A stretch of 64,000 nt of DNA from Staphylococcus kloosii (lineage in GTDB: Bacteria > Bacillota > Bacilli > Staphylococcales > Staphylococcaceae): the NCBI RefSeq assembly GCF_003019255.1, contig NZ_CP027846.1, forward strand, positions 868,001-932,000. The letters run 5' to 3'. The notes beneath the pieces are model-generated. The model was not told the DNA's origin. It worked only from the letters and a program-made list of their open reading frames with translations, and ran no database searches. The translations under genes and the position numbers were made by a program. Below, piece by piece: positions 23,197-31,066 of the stretch (the stretch's first letter is position 1; each line of letters begins with the position of its first letter).

Positions 23197-24552
23197 TTAT
23201 TTAATGTTAGCGTCAGTCGCATTTGTTCTTGAACGTAAGTCTGCTTCTATTTCTTCTAAGCTACGGCCTCTTGTTTCAGGTAAATATTTAATTACAAATA
23301 TTAACGCTACAATACCGATAACTGCGAAGATTAAGAATACTTGTTCAACTGGTAAAACATCAGTCAATATAGGGAATAACTGAGCTACTAATAAACTACC
23401 AATTGATAAGATTAATGCTGCAAAACCAGTTGCCGCACCACGTGCGCGCATAGGGAATAGTTCTGGTAACATAACCCATAACACTGGTCCCCAAGTGAAA
23501 CCAAAGAAAATAATAAATAAAGTTAAACATAAGATAATAATCCATGCAGAAGATTGAATACCAATCATCCAAATTAAGATTGCCATAATAAGTAATGAAG
23601 CAACCATACCACTATTACCGATAACTAATAACTTTTTACGATCAATTTTATCGATAATAAATATTGCTACGATTGTAATAATTACATTGACTGTACCGAT
23701 ACCAACTGTACCTAAAATTGAAGTTGCATCACCTAATCCAGCTTTACTAAAAATTGAAGGAGCGTAATAAATAATGGCATTGATTCCAATTATTTGTTGG
23801 AATAGGGCAAAGAGTGAACCGATAATCAATGTGGGACGTAACCATGGTGATTTTAAAACATTCCATGTACTTTCAGAAATACGATTTATTTCTTTCATGT
23901 CCGCAATTTCTTTATTAATTTCACTTTCGTTAAATGTCATTTTCATTACGTCTCTAGCGGCTTGTTCGCTTTTATGTTCTAATAGCCATCTTGGACTTTC
24001 AGGCATAAAGGCTACACCTATTAACAGTATAAGTGAAGGAACAACTGCTAAACCTAACATCCATCTCCAACCATCGATTGGTGTGAATGCGTAGTTAATT
24101 AAGTATGAAGCTAAAATACCGATTGTAATCATTAATTGGTTTAATGAACTTAATGAACCCCTTTGTTCTGTAGGAGCCATTTCTGATAAGTATACGGGTA
24201 CGATAGCAGTAGAACCACCGACCGCTAAACCGATAACTAAACGACCAATAACCAATACTGGCATTGAAGGTGCTAACGCTAAAATAAGGGCCCCAACAAT
24301 ATAGACGATTGCAATAATAAAGACGACACGTCTACGTCCTAACTTATCGGACATTGGGCCACTAGCACCTGAACCGAATATTGCTCCAACTAGCATTGAA
24401 GCTACGACTAGGCCTTCAGTAAAACTATTGAGTGGAATATCATTTTTAATAAATAATAATGCACCGGATATAACTCCCATATCATATCCGTATAATAAGC
24501 CACCTAAAGCGCCTAGGAAGAAAATCAATTTTTTGTTTATTTTAATTCCCAT
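23197..24552 (-). CDS. MFS sugar porter (YwtG/CsbC-like)
   Basis: A 451-residue sugar:H+ symporter with twelve helices. All sugar porter signatures are visible: GYDMGVISGALLFI in helix 1, DKLGRRRVV after helix 2, the PESPRWLLEHK motif at about residue 187, QQIIGINAIIYYAP in helix 7 and PETRGRSLEEIE at the C-terminus. The sugar cannot be told from sequence; relatives carry glucose, xylose, arabinose or myo-inositol. The start is ATG 24552, with GAGAGGGGT upstream, in preference to an in-frame codon at 24582. A cre site overlaps the promoter region (24588-24602), so glucose repression is likely. It is the only sugar importer in the window. Confidence 0.88.
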   Translation of the reverse strand: MGIKINKKLIFFLGALGGLLYGYDMGVISGALLFIKNDIPLNSFTEGLVVASMLVGAIFGSGASGPMSDKLGRRRVVFIIAIVYIVGALILALAPSMPVLVIGRLVIGLAVGGSTAIVPVYLSEMAPTEQRGSLSSLNQLMITIGILASYLINYAFTPIDGWRWMLGLAVVPSLILLIGVAFMPESPRWLLEHKSEQAARDVMKMTFNESEINKEIADMKEINRISESTWNVLKSPWLRPTLIIGSLFALFQQIIGINAIIYYAPSIFSKAGLGDATSILGTVGIGTVNVIITIVAIFIIDKIDRKKLLVIGNSGMVASLLIMAILIWMIGIQSSAWIIILCLTLFIIFFGFTWGPVLWVMLPELFPMRARGAATGFAALILSIGSLLVAQLFPILTDVLPVEQVFLIFAVIGIVALIFVIKYLPETRGRSLEEIEADLRSRTNATDANIK

Positions 24553-24587
24553 ACTATAACCCCTCTCGATTGTTTCAACCACAGTAA

Positions 24588-24602
24588 AGTATACGCTTTC
24601 AT
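24588..24602. promoter_or_regulatory. cre site upstream of the sugar porter gene
   Basis: On the minus strand ATGAAAGCGTATACT fits the CcpA consensus except the final base. It lies 36-50 bases before the start codon. Confidence 0.6.
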
Positions 24603-24720
24603 AATAAAGATGTAAATATTAAAGTATAACTAATTTATATAGTTTTAAATCTTAGTAAATATATATATAAAGAAATTTTTAACTAATATTGTTATCACCA
24701 AAGTAAAAAATTTGTTATAA

Positions 24721-24757
24721 AACAAAAAAAGACAACTTTCAGTAAATGAAAGTTGTC
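24721..24757 (-). terminator. Terminator of the YhdH-like gene
   Basis: GACAACTTTC (24731-24740) pairs with GAAAGTTGTC (24748-24757) around seven bases. On the minus strand it is followed by seven T. Confidence 0.85.
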
Positions 24758-24776
24758 ATGTCTAATGAATAGGGAC

Positions 24777-25766
24777 CTAATTATTAAAATCTATAATAAT
24801 TCTGCCTTTATTATTATGATCAAGCACGTTTTGAATGCCTTGTTCGATATTATCGAATGAGATAACTTGTTTAATATCGTGTAGTTGTTTTGGTTTCAAG
24901 TCCGTAGCAAGTCTTCTCCAAATTAATTGGCGACGTTTCATTTTAGTATAAACTGAATCGATACCAAAGACATTAATGCCTCTTAAAATAAATGGGAATA
25001 CTGAACTAGTAAATTTATCGCCACCAGTCATACCGATTGTAGCTACACTACCATTATAGTCGATATGTTTTAGGACGTGAGCTAAACCTTCGCCACCAAC
25101 TGGATCGATTGCTGCTGCCCAAGTGCGTGAGCCTAATGGTTTTGCATCATTGTCAGAAATACGGTCTATGACTTCTTTTGCACCTAATGAAGTTAATGTA
25201 TCTTTCGCATCAGCTTTACCAGAACTTGCGATAACTTTAAAGCCGATTGAATTTAACATCATAACTGCTAATGTACCAACACCACCTGATGCTCCACGAA
25301 CTAAGACTTTTCCATCTTCAATAGATAAACCGTTATGTTCTAAAGTTTCAATGGCTAAACCAGCAGTGTATCCAGCCGTACCGTAAATCATCGCTTCTTC
25401 TAAAGTAAGATTTTTAGGTAAACGAACAATCCATTCTTCTTTAACGCGTGCATATTCACTAAAACCACCATAATGTGAAATACCTAAGTCAAATCCGGTA
25501 ACGATTACTTCGTCACCTTCTTCAAAAGCGTGACTGTCTGAAGAAGCCACTACGCCTGCTAAATCAATACCAGGTACCATTGGATAATCGCGAACTATTT
25601 TATTGTTATCTTCGGTAGCTAATGCATCTTTATAATTTATACCTGAATATTTTACTTTTATTAATACTTCACCTTCAGGTAAATCTTCTGTAGTTATATC
25701 TTTAAATTGAGCGTTTACTTTGCCGTCTTGTTCATCGACCACAAAAGCTTTAAATGTTTCAGTCAT
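24777..25766 (-). CDS. YhdH/AcuI family NADPH quinone/acryloyl-CoA reductase
   Basis: A 329-residue zinc-free MDR oxidoreductase. It has SGINYKDALAT near residue 40, GYTAGLAIETL near 130, the nucleotide motif VRGASGGVGTLAVMML near 150, and GRIIIDFNN at the end, all typical of YhdH/YhfP proteins. AcuI members reduce acryloyl-CoA with NADPH; other members reduce quinones, so the substrate is open. The start is ATG 25766 after AAAGGAGTG; an upstream in-frame start at 25826 would add a spurious hydrophobic leader. It is a single gene divergent from the PaiA-like gene. Confidence 0.85.
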   Translation of the reverse strand: MTETFKAFVVDEQDGKVNAQFKDITTEDLPEGEVLIKVKYSGINYKDALATEDNNKIVRDYPMVPGIDLAGVVASSDSHAFEEGDEVIVTGFDLGISHYGGFSEYARVKEEWIVRLPKNLTLEEAMIYGTAGYTAGLAIETLEHNGLSIEDGKVLVRGASGGVGTLAVMMLNSIGFKVIASSGKADAKDTLTSLGAKEVIDRISDNDAKPLGSRTWAAAIDPVGGEGLAHVLKHIDYNGSVATIGMTGGDKFTSSVFPFILRGINVFGIDSVYTKMKRRQLIWRRLATDLKPKQLHDIKQVISFDNIEQGIQNVLDHNNKGRIIIDFNN

Positions 25767-26079
25767 TGCTCTATGGCACTCCTTTATGTAAATAAAATTT
25801 ATGAACAGTAAAAAAACTATTGCCACAATATCATGAAAACATACTATTCACAATAAGGCTAATTTTATTTTTTTACAGTAAATGTAGAAGTTTATATAAA
25901 AAACAATATTTTCATTTATACAACCGTTTAATTATAAAATATACAAGTAACTTACACAATGATAGATTTTAAATTATTTGTAAAAGTAATGTTAATTATG
26001 GTTGGAATTGAAATGCGCCTAATAAAAATATAATATATTAGTATATTTTTAAAATCAGTGTATGAAATGGGTGAGTTGT
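25767..26079. other. Divergent intergenic region, no recognised site
   Basis: The 313 bases between the YhdH-like and PaiA-like starts hold the two ribosome sites and very A/T-rich DNA. TATAAT-like strings are present near 26030, but no clear paired promoter, operator or small ORF is seen. Confidence 0.5.
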
Positions 26080-26601
26080 ATGTCTTACGAAATTAAAAAA
26101 GTAAAATCAACAGAATTACAATTATTAAAAGAGCTTGGAATAAAAACTTTTCTTGATACTTTTGAAGACAGTTATAGTGATGAAGATTTTCAAGATTATT
26201 TTGATTCGGCATTTACAATCGAAAAGTTAGCTGAAGAACTAGAAGATAGCAATTCGGAAACGTATTTTTATGTAGTTGATAGTAACATAGTAGGCTATTT
26301 TAAATTAAATATTGGTGAGTCACAAACTGAACCAATGGGTGAACAATATTTAGAACTACAACGAATTTATTTTTTAAAAGAAGCTCAAGGTGGGGGCAAA
26401 GGCGCGAATGTTATTAACTATGCCGAAGAACGCGCAAAAGCTTTAAATAAAACGCATATCTGGTTAGGTGTGTGGAAACATAACGAACAAGCGCTGAAAT
26501 TTTATAATAAACATGGTTTCCAAGTAACCGGTGAACATCGATTTGTTACCGGAGATACGGTCGATTTAGATTTAGTAATGGAGAAATCCGTAGTACATTA
26601 A
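26080..26601 (+). CDS. PaiA-like GNAT acetyltransferase (polyamine-type)
   Basis: A 173-residue acetyltransferase close to B. subtilis PaiA, which acetylates spermidine and spermine. Shared features are the N-terminal ELGIKTFLDTFEDSYSDED, YFKLNIGESQTEPMG, ELQRIYFLKEAQGGGKG (CoA loop Q-x-x-G-x-G at about 104-110) and IWLGVWKHNEQALKFYNKHGF. The start is taken as ATG 26080 (GGGTGAG five bases upstream); ATG 26062 is also in frame and cannot be excluded. It is a single gene. Polyamine acetylation is inferred from the resemblance. Confidence 0.78.
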   Translation: MSYEIKKVKSTELQLLKELGIKTFLDTFEDSYSDEDFQDYFDSAFTIEKLAEELEDSNSETYFYVVDSNIVGYFKLNIGESQTEPMGEQYLELQRIYFLKEAQGGGKGANVINYAEERAKALNKTHIWLGVWKHNEQALKFYNKHGFQVTGEHRFVTGDTVDLDLVMEKSVVH

Positions 26602-26767
26602 CATAATAATTTATTCAGAATCCAACCTCAATCACATGAAACTCATATTGTTTTTAATAGTGTCCAAATATATTGCCTTATTGTTACAATTTTAATTTCA
26701 TTTAAATATTATTAAAATTTTTAGTATTTAGGTTTATATAAAAAATTTTAGTGTATAAAATAGTTAA

Positions 26768-26829
26768 GCTTACCAACTAGCCACTTCGTAAAAAGTGGCA
26801 ATACATATGATGGTTTGCACACAGTAAGC
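26768..26829 (+). other. Structured 5' leader of the tpgX lipoprotein gene
   Basis: An inner hairpin GCCACTT/AAGTGGC (26780-26799) sits inside an outer pair GCTTAC (26768-26773) / GTAAGC (26824-26829), ending eight bases before the ribosome site GAGGAGGT. No U-run follows, so it looks like an mRNA leader fold (stability or translation control) rather than a terminator. Confidence 0.4.
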
Positions 26830-26853
26830 ATATTTTTGAGGAGGTTGTATTCT

Positions 26854-27657
26854 ATGAAAAAACTTTTGGCAGGTATTTTAACGTTATCTTTGGCACTTGC
26901 AGCGTGCTCAAACGGTGACAATGGTAGTAGTAAGGACGATTCTAATAAAGATAAATCGTCTAGTTCAGACAAAGCTAAAGACTCAAACAAAGATAACAAG
27001 AAAAATAACGATGATAGCTCTAAAGCTGACAAAGACAGTGACAGTAAATCAAAAGATAGTAATGGCAATGACAATGCGTCTTCTAATGACAGCGACAAGT
27101 CGGATAATAACTCGAACAGTAATGGTAATGGAAACGATTCGTCTTCAAGTAGTAATAGCGATAATAATTCAAATGGTTCAGATGCGGACAATTCAAATGG
27201 CAATAGCAATGCTAACGGTAATGACAATAGTAATGCAAATAGTAATGCAAACGCTAATGCAAACGCTAATGCTAATGCGAATTCAAGTGACGATAATGCC
27301 AACTCAAATTCACAAAATGGTGCAACAAACAACGGTTCAAATGGTAAGTATGTAGCTCCTTACCAAGGACAAAACGCAGTACCTGTAGCACAAAATATTT
27401 CATCATCAAACGATAATTCACAACAAGCATTACGTAACTTACCAAATTTCCAAACTTCATTAGATCAAGCGACTAAAGAAGTAAATGGTTTGAACGGACA
27501 AAATAATCCTTATAATGATTATGCAGTTGAAGGTAGTGACGGTAATTATAGTTATATCTTTAGTTTCCAAAACCAAGCACAACCAGGCACTTATGCAATC
27601 GCAACTGTAGATAAACAAGGAACAGTACGTATAGTTGACCCTGCGTATCATCAATAA
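26854..27657 (+). CDS. tpgX: TpgX-like lipoprotein with Asn/Ser/Asp/Ala low-complexity region
   Basis: A 267-residue surface lipoprotein. The signal peptide MKKLLAGILTLSLALAAC has a clean lipobox (L-A-A-C, lipidated Cys18). Residues ~22-155 are low complexity: first Ser/Asp/Lys-rich, then Asn/Ser/Gly, then an alternating Asn-Ala run from about residue 124 to 143. A folded C-terminal domain of about 100 residues follows (YVAPYQGQNAVPVAQNI to VRIVDPAYHQ). The overall plan matches staphylococcal TpgX-like lipoproteins at this locus. Start ATG 26854 is fixed by GAGGAGGT and the signal peptide. Function is unknown; the low-complexity arm probably spans the wall and may vary in length between strains. 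Confidence 0.8.
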   Translation: MKKLLAGILTLSLALAACSNGDNGSSKDDSNKDKSSSSDKAKDSNKDNKKNNDDSSKADKDSDSKSKDSNGNDNASSNDSDKSDNNSNSNGNGNDSSSSSNSDNNSNGSDADNSNGNSNANGNDNSNANSNANANANANANANSSDDNANSNSQNGATNNGSNGKYVAPYQGQNAVPVAQNISSSNDNSQQALRNLPNFQTSLDQATKEVNGLNGQNNPYNDYAVEGSDGNYSYIFSFQNQAQPGTYAIATVDKQGTVRIVDPAYHQ

Positions 27658-27673
27658 TATTTACTTACAATAT

Positions 27674-27714
27674 AAAAGCTGGTAAAGACCTCATCATAGG
27701 CTTTACCAGCTTTT
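27674..27714. terminator. Bidirectional terminator between tpgX and the glycopolymer operon
   Basis: AAAAGCTGGTAAAG (27674-27687) pairs with CTTTACCAGCTTTT (27701-27714), followed by T on the plus strand and by A/T-rich DNA on the other. Confidence 0.85.
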
Positions 27715-27715
27715 T

Positions 27716-29407
27716 TTATTTATGATAATTAATATGTTTATTAATTATATTTGAAAGTGTCTCGAAAGCGTGATTGTTATCATTTACAAAGGCATTATTC
27801 GTAATTGATGTCATTTGAAAGCTAACTAAATCATTGAGTAAGGCTTTAGCGTCACTATATCTGACTGTTGCTAAGGAATGCATAACATCATCATAGACGC
27901 CACGTTCAGCAATGTATTGTTCATGATTAGGCGTGTACTGACAAACTGTTTTATCTAATGCTAATGCGTCAAAAATAATTGATGAATAATCAGTCAATAC
28001 AACGTCTGCACTTAGTATTAAATCTTGTGTTTCAAGATTAGTGGGTGCAATAATGGCATTTTCCGGTAAATAAGTAGAATTACTTTCAACATGACCTTTA
28101 TAAATCACATTGTATTTATTTAATAAACCATCGCTAATAGGGAATAACGCTTCTTCGTCTGATTCTGATTTCCAAGTAGGCGCATATAATAGAGTTGGTT
28201 TTTCAGTATCTAATTTTAGTTCATGTTTTATAAACTGAATATAAGGCGCATCAAATTGTTTGGCCAATAAATATTTCACTCTTGGATAACCACAACTTAT
28301 GACATTTGTATGTTGTAAAGGATAAGCACTTTTGAAATAATCAACGATTTCTTCACAATCACACACTAAATAATCTTGCTGTAACCATTTATTGTATTTA
28401 CGAGCACGATAATTATAAATATTAAGATTTTGATATGGCTCGTGACTATCTAAAAATAATTTTTTAATTGGTGTGCCGTGCCAAAGTTGAATAATAGTAC
28501 CGTTAGGTTGTAGCGAGTCTGGTATATTACTTTCTAATATAACTACTCTTGCTTCTTCTATAAGCGATTTAGCTTTAGGGTCATCTGGATTAATAAAATT
28601 AGGACCTTTTATATCACTTGTAATGAAATAAATAGGTATTTTAGCAAAGTGCTTGGCAAAATGATTAAATAAATAACGTGAATTTCCTCTAAAGCCATAA
28701 TCAAAACCTAAAAATACGATATGATCTTTGAGTTTATTGGCATTTTTTTCATAGATATAACTTTGTTGTTGATGTTTTTTTACAAAGTGTCGTTGTACGC
28801 TATTAAATATCCAATGCGGTAGTTTAAACTTTGTTTTTAACAGTAATTTATCAACGAAACGTAATGTGTCTGGCGCTAAAATTTCTTGTTGTTTGAAGGG
28901 CACTTTATGACCATGTATATATGCTAATTTATTTAGATTGTATTTTGTCGTGTTTAACAGAGAACAATTTTTAACAGTTGACCATATAGCACTAGAAGTA
29001 GTTATATTTTGAGTGAAGTTATAAACTACATGCGGATCGACCGCTACTTCATCTTGTAGTAACGAAATAATAGCTAAATCAAAAATATTATTGATTTCGT
29101 GTGTGTTAAGTATGTCTAGTGTTGTTGCAATATCAAAGATAACGTTAGGATAGTGATTAATGTTTTCTATCCAATCATTAAAAGTGATTGTTGTTTTGCC
29201 AAAATAGCGACAATCGTTTCTATAGAATTGGTCTACCGTATAATCTGTAATGATAGTACACGGTTTTAGTTCAACAGCGTCTAACATATCCTCATATATC
29301 GTAATACTGTCTGATAATGCTACAAAATGAGAATAGCCATCTTGTATAGCTTGTTCTAGTCGGCGTGTTAAATCTTGCCAACTTTCTATAGTTAATTGTT
29401 TAATCAT
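27716..29407 (-). CDS. CDP-glycerol glycerophosphotransferase family protein
   Basis: A 563-residue enzyme of the TagB/TagF/TarL group that transfers glycerol- or ribitol-phosphate from a CDP donor to a growing wall polymer at the inner membrane face. The catalytic domain is about residues 225-555. LWHGTPIKKL (His310) and YKGH (His439) are the two conserved His motifs of the family, and LTDYSSIIFDAL at 471-482 is the donor-binding stretch. The first ~200 residues match nothing I recognise and may bind the acceptor. It is 58 bases behind the GT4 gene and in one operon with it. It is not next to the normal tag/tar genes, so it probably makes an accessory glycopolymer. Confidence 0.85.
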   Translation of the reverse strand: MIKQLTIESWQDLTRRLEQAIQDGYSHFVALSDSITIYEDMLDAVELKPCTIITDYTVDQFYRNDCRYFGKTTITFNDWIENINHYPNVIFDIATTLDILNTHEINNIFDLAIISLLQDEVAVDPHVVYNFTQNITTSSAIWSTVKNCSLLNTTKYNLNKLAYIHGHKVPFKQQEILAPDTLRFVDKLLLKTKFKLPHWIFNSVQRHFVKKHQQQSYIYEKNANKLKDHIVFLGFDYGFRGNSRYLFNHFAKHFAKIPIYFITSDIKGPNFINPDDPKAKSLIEEARVVILESNIPDSLQPNGTIIQLWHGTPIKKLFLDSHEPYQNLNIYNYRARKYNKWLQQDYLVCDCEEIVDYFKSAYPLQHTNVISCGYPRVKYLLAKQFDAPYIQFIKHELKLDTEKPTLLYAPTWKSESDEEALFPISDGLLNKYNVIYKGHVESNSTYLPENAIIAPTNLETQDLILSADVVLTDYSSIIFDALALDKTVCQYTPNHEQYIAERGVYDDVMHSLATVRYSDAKALLNDLVSFQMTSITNNAFVNDNNHAFETLSNIINKHINYHK

Positions 29408-29465
29408 AAATTATCTCTACCAATCTTTATTAATTAATTTTAGTGTTATTAGTTCAATGAAGCGT

Positions 29466-30614
29466 TTAATCATTTAACATAGTTAGAAATTGTGTATAAA
29501 CGGCATTTGGCTCATATGCTTTAACAGTCTTATAACCATTTTCCACAATGTCGGCGTTATTATCGTCATTAGCAAGTAATGCTTGTAGCTTGTTTGATAA
29601 AGCCATGACATCGCCTTGAGTCACTAAATAACCATTTTGTTCGTTGTCAATAATTGACGTAGGACCAACAATATCATCAAAACTTACTACTACACTTCCC
29701 TGATTCATTGCCTCCAATATCACCATGCCAAAACCTTCGTTGCGAGAAGGTATGACAGTGTATTTACTTTCGGCTAATTTTGTTGATAATGACTTCGTAG
29801 TCGGATTTAACGAAATAATATCTGCCAAGTTAAATTGTTCAATTTGTTGCTGTAGGTGCGTTCGTTCTTGACCTTCGCCATAAATAGCTAATTTATAATT
29901 TTGCTCGCGCATCACATTTTGAATATTATTGATACTATCAATGAGTAAATCAAAACCTTTTTCATATTCTAAACGTCCGGCAGCAATGATTAAGTTGCGT
30001 TTACTTAGAGATTGGCGTCCTTCATTTAATACATTCGGAACGACATAAGCCGGTGTATCAATAACAGATTCATAGCGTTTCTTATCATTGCTCGTTAATG
30101 TAGTAATTTTGTCTAAATGGCGATATGCTTTTACGATTTGATCCTGATAAGCAGTAGGGTGAGCGTCGAAATTCATGTGTTCCATACCTATTTTTTCTAC
30201 ATTAGTAGGTGCATGTTGTGTGATGAAAATATTAAAGCTAGCACGTGTACCGATTAAGACGTCAGTGTCTACTGATTTAATACTACGAATCATTTTGTTC
30301 TCAACGTAAGAAGAAAATTGATATAGTCCCGGTTCATGTTGAGATAACACTCGTGGTTTATTGAATGGTGTGAATTTTCTTAAACGGTTATAAAATATAT
30401 CTTTAACATTTGAAGGATGTAATTGATAATTAGTTAATGCAGTGATTTCAATATTAGGATGTAACTCAAAATAAGGTTCGTTACTTCCTTTAAAAACAGA
30501 AATAATTTTTACATTATGTCCTTTTTGAGCTAATACATTCGCTAATTGTGATATTGACTTTACAGTGCCACCCATAGCGTAAATATTGTGAGTGAAAAAA
30601 GTGATTGATTTCAT
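29466..30614 (-). CDS. GT4 family glycosyltransferase
   Basis: A 382-residue cytosolic GT-B glycosyltransferase. The N-terminal acceptor half opens with MKSITFFTHNIYAMGGTVKS, including the Gly-Gly of GT4 enzymes. The donor half has IAAGRLEYEKGFDLLI (about 210-225) and SRNEGFGMVILEAMNQGSVVV at about 288-308, containing the E-x7-E motif. The sugar donor is unknown. It is the first gene of a two-gene operon with the CDP-glycerol glycerophosphotransferase, which suggests glycosylation or priming of an accessory teichoic-type polymer. A hairpin lies in its leader (30634-30682). Confidence 0.85.
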   Translation of the reverse strand: MKSITFFTHNIYAMGGTVKSISQLANVLAQKGHNVKIISVFKGSNEPYFELHPNIEITALTNYQLHPSNVKDIFYNRLRKFTPFNKPRVLSQHEPGLYQFSSYVENKMIRSIKSVDTDVLIGTRASFNIFITQHAPTNVEKIGMEHMNFDAHPTAYQDQIVKAYRHLDKITTLTSNDKKRYESVIDTPAYVVPNVLNEGRQSLSKRNLIIAAGRLEYEKGFDLLIDSINNIQNVMREQNYKLAIYGEGQERTHLQQQIEQFNLADIISLNPTTKSLSTKLAESKYTVIPSRNEGFGMVILEAMNQGSVVVSFDDIVGPTSIIDNEQNGYLVTQGDVMALSNKLQALLANDDNNADIVENGYKTVKAYEPNAVYTQFLTMLND

Positions 30615-30633
30615 TATTTATCCCCCAAAAAAT

Positions 30634-30682
30634 AATAATGCTTATAAAAAATGTGTCCAAAGTTAGTAACATAAGCATTATT
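30634..30682 (-). other. Attenuator-like hairpin in the leader of the GT4 operon
   Basis: AATAATGCTTAT (30634-30645) pairs perfectly with ATAAGCATTATT (30671-30682). On the minus strand the hairpin is followed by TATTTTTTGGGGG, so a T-run lies directly before the ribosome site at 30622-30630. It could be a regulated terminator or a structure that masks translation. Confidence 0.45.
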
Positions 30683-30792
30683 TTCTATAAAGTACCTAGT
30701 TAATATCATTAATTATATGAGAAGAACTTATAACTTTCAATTATTGTTAAATAAGCATTTAAATAAGAAAAATAGGGTATACAATATAAAGA

Positions 30793-30847
30793 TAAGCCTT
30801 AACTAATCGTTAAAAAAATTAATGTTTAGTTTTTGGGGCTTTTTTCA
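30793..30847 (+). terminator. Plus-strand terminator-like hairpin in a divergent gap
   Basis: AAGCC..AACTAA (about 30794-30806) can pair with TTAGTTTTTGGGGCTT (about 30827-30842, with bulge and wobble), followed by a T-run. It lies between divergent genes, so it cannot end either; a short RNA or a long mqo leader is implied. Confidence 0.35.
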
Positions 30848-30965
30848 TTGTTGATTTATGTATATAATTAAAGAAGTTGATATATGTAAATTGTTATTGT
30901 TTGTAAGCATATAATATGACAATGATACAATAACTAAGAATAATGATTTTTTATTTAAGACCAAT

Positions 30966-30979
30966 AGAAAGCGCTTTAT
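30966..30979. promoter_or_regulatory. cre-like site upstream of mqo
   Basis: AGAAAGCGCTTTAT contains the perfect palindrome AAAGCGCTTT, the core of strong CcpA sites, and lies 87 bases before the mqo start. Glucose repression of this TCA-cycle gene would fit. Confidence 0.5.
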
Positions 30980-31066
30980 CGATTTCATTATCATACGATG
31001 AGTACGACTTTGAATTATGTATGAAACCTTTCTATGAACATTTATAAAAGGGGGACTGTATTTGTT

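Noticed and set aside
26748..27332. Long Leu/Ser-rich minus-strand ORF opposite tpgX
   Set aside because: It is the mirror of the Asn/Ser/Asp-rich low-complexity tract of tpgX, has no ribosome site and spans the tpgX leader.
26897..27355. Plus-strand Met/Thr/Ile-rich ORF inside tpgX
   Set aside because: It is an out-of-frame shadow of the repeat tract; composition is artificial and tpgX has a clear lipoprotein start.
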